The notes under the pieces are model-generated. The model worked only from the letters and a program-made list of their open reading frames with translations. It did no database searches and was not told the origin of the DNA. Position numbers and translations under genes: made by a program. A stretch of 64,000 nt of DNA from Nageia nagi (Eukaryota; Pinophyta): NCBI GenBank assembly GCA_050084985.1, contig JBITNC010000001.1:169446001-169510000 (forward strand), written 5' to 3'. Positions 14,201-26,200 of the stretch are shown here, piece by piece (the stretch's first letter is position 1; every line of letters starts with the position of its first letter).

Positions 14201-17200
14201 TCTTGCAGGTGCCTCCTTTGTGTGTGATCTCCTGCTTTTCTTAGCGGATGCCATCTCCATGCAAGTGTTGGATCTGGTGTAGTAATGGTGTACTATAGGT
14301 TTCATGCACAGTCTAGTCGGATCCAAGCTCTAATACCACTTGTGATGATCCAAAATGCAATTTGGATACAAAATAGGCAAATTCAACCTCAGTCTCCTTG
14401 ACGTCAGGCCTAGGGCATCCACAACAAGCATTCAAACCCTCAAGATGACAACGTTAGGGTTAGGGCATCAATATTCTACATGCACAACATTAATATACCC
14501 ACGTATGGCTAGAACATGCAATATTCTATCAACCATACATCACAATGCCAACTTCTGATAAATACAAGCATATACAACAATGATAATCCAACTCATGCAA
14601 AATGTGAATAAACACAATACTAGTATGAGATCCAAATTGCCCTTGGCAGTTTACAAATGATATGGAATAATGCAATACAATACCAATCCCAGGAGGATTG
14701 ATGTTGGCCTCTGAGGAGCCAACTAGGGCACAACACAAATATCCTCTGATTGGAACAATATCGGCACCATGGGATAGTACGCTCCCTCAGAACCCAAATC
14801 CGTTCCACCGAAGGAGCCCTCTGATTCTGTATAACCAACTGAATGGTAGAAGTAATACCTCGGAATACGATTGGGTGGGCAAGGGTGCTGCGCCAATGTT
14901 GTAGACAGACAGGATCCCTTAGCTTGAATGCCCTCTAAACGCTACGCCTAGGAAGGTTGCTTAGCATCGCTAAGACTTGCTGTCCTTTGGACGATATCAA
15001 TGTATAATGATCAAAAGTATATCTAGTAATGAGGCTCCAAAGGTTAATATAGCCTTTCCAGATCCGGATTACACCTCAATGTCATCACCCAACGCCCTCA
15101 TGCCCCAACGTTGGCATTTAGAAGTCAATCCAGGCCCAACGTGGGTATCTGGGCCTCCCTAATGCTCCACGTAGACCCAGGAATGCATGCATGGGTCTAA
15201 AAGGCATGTGTGGGCACTTAGGGGGCAACGTGGGTCTTAATGGCCAACATAGGGGCCTAGAAGTCTCCCTAAGGTTGGCGCAAGTGTACAAATGTTCCCA
15301 ATCTCAACGTTGGACCCATTAGGTGCTCATCCATCCACTAGATGCTAAATAGACCTTGGGATTCCCACAATCATATATTCGAATCTCCAAGTATAATAAG
15401 AACAACTAATCTAAGCTTAGGAGGGAGACGTCCCACTTGGGGCTCACACTGGGGTCCATTGACCCATAAAGTCTCCTGCATTAAGTTACAAATATGAAAG
15501 TGCAATACATTAATAAAATATATTCAAGGGATCCCAATCGGACCTTACAATTAATTACAAATGTGCAAAGGGGACATCACAGAGGTAAAAAAAAAGGCAT
15601 TTTTTGTCTTGAAGGTTTCCCAAAGGCATCAAAATGATCCCTCTCCCACCCAGGCATTGATTTTCTAGCTTTGCCCTATCAAAAGGAGAAAATGTGCTCC
15701 TAGATGGCTTGTGCACTTGTTTTTGAGGTTTTCCAAATTAAAATACTAAAATATGAGTATGGTAGAGCATAAAAAAACGAAATACTTTTGCTCTTGCAAG
15801 TTTGAAAATAGCATCAAAACTCCTCACTTCCCGTCTAGGCGCATGTTTTCTAACTTACTCCCCTCATGGAGCAAGTCCAACGGCCAAGAGAGAGAAGGAA
15901 GGTGAAGAGGAAGAAAGTTTGACTAGTTGGATGTTGACAAGTGGCACAAAAAACTCCCAAAGTCTATAAATATGCCTGCAAACCCTTCATTCTCTCCACA
16001 CCTACTTACCTCTCCTCCCAAGCCAAGATTTTGAAGATTGAAGAACCCAAGCAGAGAAGAAAAACATATGCCTAGCCTTGAAGTGATATTTGAGACTAAT
16101 TTATCTATGTGAATGTGCCTTGCCACCTTACAACACCAAGATCCAAGGTAACTTGATGCTCAAAGTTGTGTTTTGTTTGAAGAAACTTAAGATCAAAACC
16201 TCATTTTTGAAAGGATTAAAACATATGAAAATCCAAAATTTTAAAAAGTGGATTTGAGTACCCATTTCCCTTGTGATCAAGCTTGGTTTGGATCAAAATT
16301 GTGAAAAAGATGAAAAAACACAAAAAAGTAATTAAGATCCAAGATCTGAAAGCCCAAAATTCCCATTTTTTCCAAAAGAGAGAAAAATCTATAAAAATCT
16401 TTCAAAGATGTTTTTCAGTCCAAATTCATCATAGAAAGTGGTAAAACACCTTGCAAACACATTTCGCATGCATCCAAGGTGTCACACTACCAATCTAGCA
16501 TCATTTGGCAACTTTGCCAAATTCACCCCTCTTTCCCTCCTTATTTTTCACTCATGACCTGTCATTTTCTAGCGAGCATGATTTTTGCTTGAAAATACCG
16601 AAAAATATGCATAAAAGTCCAAAATTCCCAAAATTGCTTCTAAGACATCTTCCCTTACGATTTGGTTACCCTTGCATTGCGTCAATTTTCCTCAATATTG
16701 TTAAAAACTTTGCAGTACTAGCATCGTTTTGATGATGGTACACTTCGAATTAATTATTGAAAAATCCAAAATTACCAAAAATTGCTGTTTTGCCCAGAAA
16801 ATTCCCAAAGGTTTATCGAACACGCTCTAATGATGTGTTGTACATATAATAGGATTACTATGGCATCTATCACCAGTAACATCAAGGAAAGGAAGCAAGC
16901 AAGACTCAAGATGAAGAGCGCCATCAAATTTGAGAAGATGGAGGAAACTCTCCAAGCTACTGCAAAGTTTTCAGATCACTTAAGTGAGATTGGAGACACC
17001 GAGTGCTCCAACACTGATCTGATGGTAGTATTAATGAAAATTCAATTGATGGAACCAAGTTTACTATCTAAAGACACTTTTAAAAATTTCTTTATTTGTG
17101 TAATCATCAATAATATCATTTGTATACTCTTTTCCAGAACTTTGTTATGAAGTGGGTCAATATTGCAACTGCTCCACAATGATGCTTTCTGACAAAGTTG

Positions 17201-20200
17201 GTAATAAAATTATGGACTTCACACAAGTAGGCATTGAGAAATTTTTTGCTTGGAGAAGTGAAGGTGTATTATACAATGTGGAAGAATCTCTCAAATTATA
17301 CAAAGATCAAAAGCCTCCAAATTACTTGATCAAATATTGGCTAGCCAACAATAGCAAAAACCTCAGAGATAAAGCCTTAGCTCAACATAAGAGAGGAGAT
17401 TTCTCTCCCACATTCTCGAAGATCATAAGTATGTTATCAAGGGTGACTAGAAAGAAGGATGACTCAAAGTTTTGACCACAGTTTGCAGGATTCATTGATC
17501 AGATCAGTTCGGGCAAAGGCATGCATTGGAGCAAAGTCATTAGTGATTGCTTGGCTACACAGTTAACCAATGTCAAGGTTGATAAAGAGTTCTCTATGAA
17601 CTTCTACTGAGTGTTCTTCCTCATTGATGTTAAGGAGAGAAGAACTACTGTTGCTATTGCTGAATTCCTATATGATGTTATGCATCTTATATGGGAAAGT
17701 TACCTGTGGTTTTGGGTACAAAATAGATGGACTGATGATAGCTGGAAGATGATGAATGAAGGTTTTGAATGCCAAATCTACAATGGGATCAAAGGCAAAA
17801 GGAAGATGTTAAGGATATCGGATAAAGCTGTCGCAGCTCTCAAGGGACATGCAAACTAGTACTTGGAGGACCTAGACTGCACTTACATCAGGGTGTATGG
17901 TTCCAAAGAAGCTTTGTGGCAACTACCTCGTTTCACCAATGATTGACTCATCCTTATGGATTTCTCAAGGCACTTGTTGAATGTGCGTGATAAGGTATTT
18001 GTTAATAAGGCTTGTCCTACATATCAATTACCAATTATCATGGGAGGGTATGAATGTACTGGTTGGTGTCAAATCCCATTGATGAGATGCGAATTAGTAC
18101 TTCATCACTTCCAAATAGAAGTGGTAGCGAATCAGTATGATCTAGATGGGATAATTGATGCCTTTTTCAGAAAAACTTGACAATCCACTTTCCCACATAA
18201 GTCTCTTGGCAACATTGAAAGATAACAAAAATATTTGTGATCTTTTATAGATTTAGAAGATACCTAGAGAGTTAGCTCAAAAGAAAAATGGAAAACAAGA
18301 AGTTGGGGAGAATAGCAAGTAGAAATCTTCAAAACCTGTTGAAAAGTCCCCAATGCACGCATATATCATTCCAATTATATGACCCATTGTAGCATTCCTG
18401 AGGAAACACTCAATACAATCGTTCAAGGAGTATTAGATGACATCACCTACTTAAGAGAGGATGGCTTGATTTCACGCCCACTCGATCATCTTAAAAAGGT
18501 GGTTAATCATCCAAGTGGCTCAAGGCGGAACGTTGCACATCATCTTCTGAGTCTCTCAACACCAACTTCTAGTTCAAGTTTGAGTAAGTATGGCCCAAAT
18601 ACCACCGCGACCAATTCAGGTGGTGAAATGGATTTTGATGCATCTATAAACACTAACATGGATATAGATTGGGATAACATCTCCAATAGAGTGGAAATTG
18701 AAGACTCGATAGAAATCCCTATTGAATATAATCCCGTGATTAATATAGCTATGCAAGAAGCTACAAAACCTTCAACTTCAAAATCCACTACACCACAAAG
18801 AGCATCTATAGTATCTCCACCTCCAAATAAGGCCCCGTAGCAATTCAAGAAGGTAATTCTAGACCAAGAGGGATGACATCTTCATGGGGAGGAGATGGAG
18901 GGAAAGAAGAGGAAGAAGGGAAAATGATGAACAACGCAAAAAGAGAAGGTAGATAGAGCATGATAGCAGCAGTGGCGAATACAGAGAGATGGTTGCTTAT
19001 GAAGAGCTTCAAAAAGAGCCACGCTTTAATATGACTGCAGTTTTGGCAAATCTGAGGGCAGATCACCCTTTTGAAGGAGAAGAATTTGAAGATGAAAATG
19101 ATGAAGTTCAATAGATTAACACCCTTGTCACTATAGTAGGCAAAGCCACTTACAACGATAAACTCTATTATGGAAAGAACAAGGCCGACACTGGTAATTT
19201 TGAGATGCTTGCTGAGATAATGGCTCCATTAGAAATGGAACATACCATAGTCACTATTGCTAAAGCATTACAAGAGGTGTGAACTCAAAAGAATATACAA
19301 ATTAGGGAATTGAAGAAAATTGTGGCTAGCTAGGAAAGAATAGCCAAAGAAGTGGAAGCTGCTCACCTAACTATTGAAGACATTAGGAAGCAGGTAAACT
19401 TAAACACTTGAATTGCTGTAGTAAAAGCAGAGTGGACCAAGAGCTTAGTTGATGCTAGCAAGAGACTTTTCTTGAATATAGCAAACTTCTACATTGAAGA
19501 AAATGGTTCACTCACTCGGGCAAAGAGACTTGAAAATTTGATCAATAGGTGGAGAGGAAGTTTCCCTATAATCCATGATCTAAGGAGAAGTGCTTCTCTC
19601 AAACCAATTACTCTTGATTATTGTTATGATTGGTTTCACCTATATGATCAAATATATTATGTCAAGGTCAAAACTCAAGATTTTATTGATACAAGAACAC
19701 AACTCAAAGCCATCATTAGAAAGTAGGTAAATGAATATGAATTTCAAATACCCTTGCTTGAAGAATGTGGCAAGATAAAAAAATATGGCTTAGTAATGGG
19801 ATAAGTCCATGCCATGATTTCAAATTTGTTACACACAGAGGATACCAATGGCTTGACGATGGGAAAACAAATGAAAGGAGGGAGTAGATTCACCATTTGG
19901 TGCAAAGAAATGGGAAAAACCAGAATCTTCATCCTTGAACACTTGCTATCAAATGAGGGAACATTAGAGATCATCAACTGAGGAGTGCGAAATGTGGAGA
20001 CCTTCATGGGAGACAACTTTGAAGCTACAATTGCATTTCATGTGCAATCAATCATCCCACCACTGCCATTTTAGTTATGATTTTGGTTTTAGCATTATAG
20101 CTATATTTAACCAATTTTTTGGCTAACTTAGTGGAATACCACTAAGTCGGATTGTAATCTCAATTAGCATCTAATTAGCAATTAGAGATTAGGATTTTGA

Positions 20201-23200
20201 AAATTTCTATAAATATGAGGCATGAGGTCTCATTATTGTAAGAGCTCAATTCTTGAGAGAAGAAAGTTTTGTAAACTAAGAGCACACTTGTACACTTTTG
20301 CTCAACTCCTTTTACAATCAATACAAAGTGGTTGAACTAAAGATCAAGATTGATCATACATTTTTGATGTTGTGAGTTGAATGTTGAAGGACTTTCTTAG
20401 TTGGTTTGTACACTTTTACATCCTTTAAAAACTTACGAGTTTTAGGGAAAATATCATTGCATTACTTTACAAAGTGTTTGAAACTAATCTTTGATAGTTG
20501 CTTAATTCACAACATGCAAGTTAGGTAAAGTACTTTGAATTTGTTTCCATTTTCATGACATTAAAATAGAATTTTCTTCCAAATTCTTAAGTCCTTCCCA
20601 CGTGTTCTTCCAACACATCCATTTGATTGATTTGGTCCATTCACACGAGTACCAACAATCAGCCTTGCTTCAACCTCCACTTTGGAACAACTCGAACAAT
20701 AGTTGTTTGTTTGCAAAGTTGAATGAAACTTCCTTAACTGATACGAAAGGGATGAACTATTTAGACCATGCTTTATTTTGTTGATCAACTTGTTATCTAA
20801 CCAAGTATTTTGTTTCTTTCACGAAGTGTAGTTTCTTCATTTATTGTATTGCTTTTATGCTTTCTTTATGCTTTTGAAAATCAAATACAACTTTTAGTTT
20901 TATACACAAGTGTGACTAATAAACTCTAAACATAATATGTTGGTTAACAGTTGCTATCTCTAAAACACTCCACATGAGCTGATATCCTGAAGAGAAAGAC
21001 TTCAAAAGTAAGAAAGAATTGCATCGCATTCCTTTGATTGTGTTGCAAATTTCACAAAAACCTTGGGGTAATCAGTCCTTACGAGCGGGGAATCAGTTAC
21101 GCATTTCCACCTAAGATGCTAGGCAGTTTCCACCTCCGGTGATTCAGAATTATCGGTAGGAAAGAAATCCTTCCTGACAGAACCTTTATCAAATGTTCTA
21201 TCACCTAAAAATCATAAAAAAAATAGAAATTTAGTTTTACGAATTTAAATTGATAAATAGAAAAATAAGAAACTAAAAATTGATAATCTATAATTGGACA
21301 TATTTAAGTTACCTTCATGACCTCATGAATGCCCTTTCAAAAATAAGTCATCAAACACTATCTTTTCGACCCTCTCTTGATCCACTATGGCAAAAAGGAG
21401 ACCCCATCCACTCTTGACTCACAAACATCCCCTCAAGAGGAGCCTATGTGTACCCAATATCATCAATGATGTATAAAAAATACTTAAACCCTTTGCATGT
21501 GAGATGATCAATTTTCCGTTAACATGCAACTTATGATGACACAAATTTCAATTCAATTGTTCAACATGCTTAAGCTCATGCCCTTGTGTTTTGTTGTATA
21601 TTGTCCAAGTAAGCTAATATAAGAGCATACTAAGGGGCATGAAATATCATTCATTGTTGTATATTGTCCAAGTAAGCTATTATAAGAGCATATGAAGTGG
21701 TGTTAAATATCGTTCATCATCCTCATAAATGCTTCAGGTCCATTTACAAACAAACACTTGGACCACTATGTCTTGGATTTTAATGCAGTCTTCCATACAT
21801 TAGTAGACTTGATGGCCATTTTTTTGGCATCCAGAATGTGGGTAAATTTTGGTAAAGTTCATTGTACCTCAAAGTTGATCTAATAGGTCATCTTGAGAAA
21901 TATGTAAGTGTCCTTCTAGTAATTTTGTTTAGAGTTGTGTAGTCAATACAAAAGGAACATTTTTCATATTCTGATGCCAATATAATTTGGTTGCCACAAA
22001 GTAAGGCACTAGACCTTCTATATCCTTTTTATATTAACTCTTGAAACCAGTGTTTAAAGTTCATAGTTCTCCAAAACAGAGCATGTTTACAAAGGGACAT
22101 TTGGCAAAGCAGATCCAAGAACTAGGTCTATAACTTCTTTGCTTTATAATGGAGGGGCTTTTTTGTTGGTGTCTTGAAGATGCTGTCAAATTCAACTACA
22201 ATCTGATCCGATTGCCTTTTTGTGTTGGTTGAACGAGTATAGGAGCTTGAGTGGTAATACCTTTTATATTTTTTAGTTCTAAGAAAACTTTGACAGTATT
22301 GTTCACGTACAAAATAACATAGCATATTCTATGAGTGTGATAGTGGTAAATGAGGGTTAGATTCATTAATACCATGGGGTATATGGAAGGTTCCCTAAAT
22401 TAAATTTCACAAGCAGTCAATTATGGTACATTTGCAAAGTATGTCATCTTTTAAGAGCTTGATGATATGTGAGAGGGATGCTGCAGTGATGTGCATGTCT
22501 CTATCCTGATACAACCATTTGATTGTAAGTTGTTGAGGGTGACATGGGATTGGTAGTTTCAACGTGCTAACATCTTTAGTGAAATTAACTTTTGGCTATC
22601 ATTATTTTCTACAATAAAGTGCAAAGACTTATTTTGCACATGTGAGTAGAATCAATGTTCAATCTTCTTACAGGTTTGATGGTGGTACCATAGCTATGGC
22701 CATAGTTATTAGACTTAGACTTGACAAAACATTTTTGACTTTCCACTCCATAAGAACTTGGACTCGGTAAGAAAAAACAAAAAAACGAAGGAAATCATAT
22801 TTTGCCACAGAAAGAAACAATTTTTCTTTTCTTTTCACATCAGCCATCAAATTAACCATGAAATTACATGTCAAGAACTAGAAATGCAATGTTTTGTATT
22901 AATAAGGAGACGATAGAATTACAAAATGGTAAATCTAGCTTTTTGCATTGGATCAATCAATGAAGGGCATTTTACCTTGGCCCTAACATAGAGCATTCTT
23001 TTTACTAGTGTTATGCGGGAATGCGTTTCCTCCCCCTTGGAGGAGGCGTTCCCATGTTCTCAAGAACTTGGGATCATCATGGGAAACACCCAAAACCATT
23101 CCCCTTGGCTGTTGGTGGACAAGCACTTAAATATTTTTTTTTCTAAAACTAAAAAAAGGTGTAAAATAGATTAGGGATGAGATCCACCAATGCCCTACGC

Positions 23201-26200
23201 AAAATAAAAAATATGAAAATTCTGGGAATTCTTAGTAGTATTATACTTGCTGTTCCCAAGGCATTTCCCAAAAATGTCCTTTCTTGTGCCTTGTTCCTAG
23301 GAATGCTTTCCTCCATTCCTGGGGCCTTGTGGAATCTTGCTTTTCGCACTAGTTGTATTGGCTGCATTGGTTAATTGGTTGTGGTTTGTGTGGATTTATG
23401 TGTTGTTGATGCTATTTCTTTTTCTATGTGCACCTCTTCTTCAGTCATTGCTATGGCCTCTTGCTCCATGGTGCCAAAGTTGTCCACTGAAAAGAAGAGC
23501 ATGTCCTTCTCCTTCTTGTTGGGGGCTTTTTCTTTCCTACCCCTGCAAGCTAGCAAGTAGTATCGCAGGGCTTAGTGGAAAGACTCCAACACCTGAGTGG
23601 TAGGGCGTTACCCCTACCCGCTATGAGGACTGTTCACTTCAAAGGTTAGAAAGTGAAGGCTGCATGGGCTTACTCAAATGGTTTGGTAGAGATGTTTTAA
23701 GCTATTACCAACTCAAATGAAATTTTTTACTCAAGGACTCGAAGGGTCTCTCTAATTTAGTGAGGTTGTTTCTCGAAGAAAAAAAATAAAAGGAGTTTGT
23801 TGTGAAAGCTGTGCAAAAAAAATGGAAAAGAAAGAAAAGAGGTTTGTGAAGAGATGGTTATATATGATTGGGGCTCTAAGGCAATGTTCTCACTTATTAG
23901 TGTGAATTTCAGAGACTTGACTCGCACGGGTTTGTTCTAGGTTCCATGCATTCCCGATCCGACTTGTGAGACAACAACACGAATACCTCAACAAGGGGAG
24001 TTTGAAGCTAAAGCGGTGGAAAGATAGGAAAGGATGGGGTAAGACTCAATGATGGGGAATGAAGTTCCTAGGTTAAACGACATATGCGAGTTCTCTTGGA
24101 AGACACTAATCCAAAGTGCAAACTACGGAACGTTACAACTACACACCACTTAGAATGTTTCGTAGGATCTACAAGCACTCTTTTGTCCACCTTTTAGAAG
24201 ATTTACAAAATGAACCAAACATTCAAGATAGCATAGAGAAATAACATACAATGACATCCATAGTCTCAAATAAGAACATGCTCACTTCAATTACTTGAGA
24301 TTTATATCACAATTGCAAAAAAAGGGAAACTTGCAAGTTTGGAAGAATATTGTAAGTAGTCCAATTTTTCACAAAATGTCTAATCCCCTACAAATGACTT
24401 GAAATGGGCTATATATAGTTTTAGAGCAACTCTAAATGTTTCCCTAACCCTAATTGCAACTTATGAGAAAATAAAATATGGTCCAATCAAAATACACCAC
24501 ATGGCGTCACAAGATAACTTCCAAGTTTGTGGGAGCAAATCCTCATCCATCATAAACTTGGGAATTATTAACAAATAAATTCAAGTTTCCAATCATAACT
24601 ATGAAATAAAATAAAATAAAATATGACAAGTATTGTGACTAGGTGTTTGGTTTGCCCAACGCCTCTATGCGTCCCTCAAAGTCGTCGTCTAGGAATTTGG
24701 CTGTGAGCTCTAATCTATGCAGTATCTCTGATAATTTGGGCTTGTTCTTGGCCATGTAGCACTCCACCTTGTCTACTATCCTCAACATGTCCTCCCATGC
24801 ATGAGCTTTAAGCAAATGCTCCAAGTGACTGCTAGTTTGGAACGTGTTGATATCTTCAGTCATAATCAAGCTGTGAAGGAAGTGCCTCACTTCTGCCACC
24901 ACCAAGTCTCTGTCTCGGATGCCCGCATCATCATCAAGGAACTTTACCTGGAACTCCATTTGCTCAAGGCAAGTGTTTGCTTTGTAATTGAGCTTCTGCA
25001 CATCCTTTTGCACCTCTTGGAATCGAGTGGCCATTTGATTGACCACACCCAAATAGAACCAATATTCTTCGCAGAACTTCATGTCTTCTGGCCTGCGATT
25101 TTGTGTCATCTCAAACTGCGTGATCATGTGCCCCCTAGAATCCAAGACTTTGAGAAAACTGGTTCTCTCTACAATGATATCTTTGAGCTTCTACTTCTCG
25201 AGTGCTACCCTCTCCAGTGCTCCAATAAATCGCTAAACTACTGCCAAGACCTCATCTATGTGCTTTTGTTTCATCGCAATCATACGCTTCTTAAGTGGCT
25301 TGGTCTTTCGAAGTTCTTCGATGGGTACCTTAGCCGACTCTAATTCTTTTGTCAACTTCTTCTGTGCGGCTAACTCCTTCTTGAGGCCCTTAATCTCCTT
25401 ATCTTTCATCATACCATCTTTGGTGATGGCCTTAGCATTGGAGATGATTGCATGTTTTTGACCAGCCAAACCGATCGGACCTGTATTAATGATCTAGTTA
25501 ATCTGCTTGAGGTCTTCTGGGCGTTTGTGGGTTCTCCTTGTCAGCTATAATAGGCTTAATGTGTATAGCATTGTCGGCCACATGGACATACGTTTGGGAT
25601 TCTCTTGGACGGGTGGAGCTTTCTTCTACTTGGTCATCCTTTTCCCCTGCTCCAAGTTCTTTTCCGACGTCCATATTGAACACATCAAGACACTTCCTCC
25701 ATGTTGACACCCCACTCATCCATGGGTGATGGTTGATAAGTGTCCACGACAGCCTCTTGATTGGCAATAGTGTTCCTCTTTATTCTCTGAGGGTCTCTCC
25801 TCTTCTTGTTCATCATGCTGATCATTTGAAGCTCCTGTGGCCTGGGATTGCGGAGTCCTCTTCAATTGAGCCCTCCTCTGTATTGTCTCTGAAATTGGTT
25901 CTTTGCTTCTCTCTATAGACCGCCTTGATGTTGTATGCCTACGAGTCTCCTTTAAAATCTCCACAGACACATCTTGTCGCTGCACATCGGGGATATCCTC
26001 ATCTTGGACCATATTTTGTTCCTGTTCATCCTTCGATACTCCAATCTCTCCTTCCTCTTGGTTTTCATCGGGCTTGTAAGAGGAACTGGAGGCTGCTGAC
26101 CTAGATGGTGGTACAATAGGTGATGTTGTAGCTATTGTGGCTCTAGGTGGTCTAGGTGGTGGAGAAGGATCTTGATGTCTATTTCGCACACACCTTACTA

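Larger units (their letters stand above)
10700..15581 (-). mobile_element. Complete gag-protease LTR retrotransposon (element A)
   Basis: A Ty3/gypsy-type element in minus orientation, with 5-bp target duplication GAGGT (10695-10699, 15582-15586). The 5' LTR is 14341-15581, PBS 14327-14338, gag and protease 14326-12196, a repeat-rich segment 12140-11480, PPT 11267-11280 and 3' LTR 10700-11266. LTR termini are TGTGATGATCC...GGGGACATCACA. No RT, RNase H or integrase is present between protease and PPT, so it must be mobilised by an autonomous relative. It inserted into the hairpin array of ORFX copy 1. Confidence 0.9.
9770..15860. repeat. Tandem ~180-bp array of hairpin-forming units
   Basis: About seven degenerate copies lie at roughly 9826, 10020, 10201, 10375, 10562, 15650 and 15830; the LTR element 10700-15581 is inserted in the fifth-to-sixth interval and does not belong to the array. 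Each unit has a CAGGCACATTTTCTAG-like left arm and, 45-50 bp later, a TAGAAAACTTGCACCTAG-like right arm. The best pair is 10567-10575 (CTAGGTGCA) with 10616-10624 (TGCACCTAG), extending to 16 of 18 paired positions. It lies directly upstream of the TATA box and ORFX copy 1, so it probably sits in that element's U3/promoter region. Confidence 0.75.

Noticed and set aside
24801-25343. 180-residue plus-strand frame
   Set aside because: Antisense to the coiled-coil and C-terminal part of ORFX copy 2, which is supported by three homologous copies on the sense strand.
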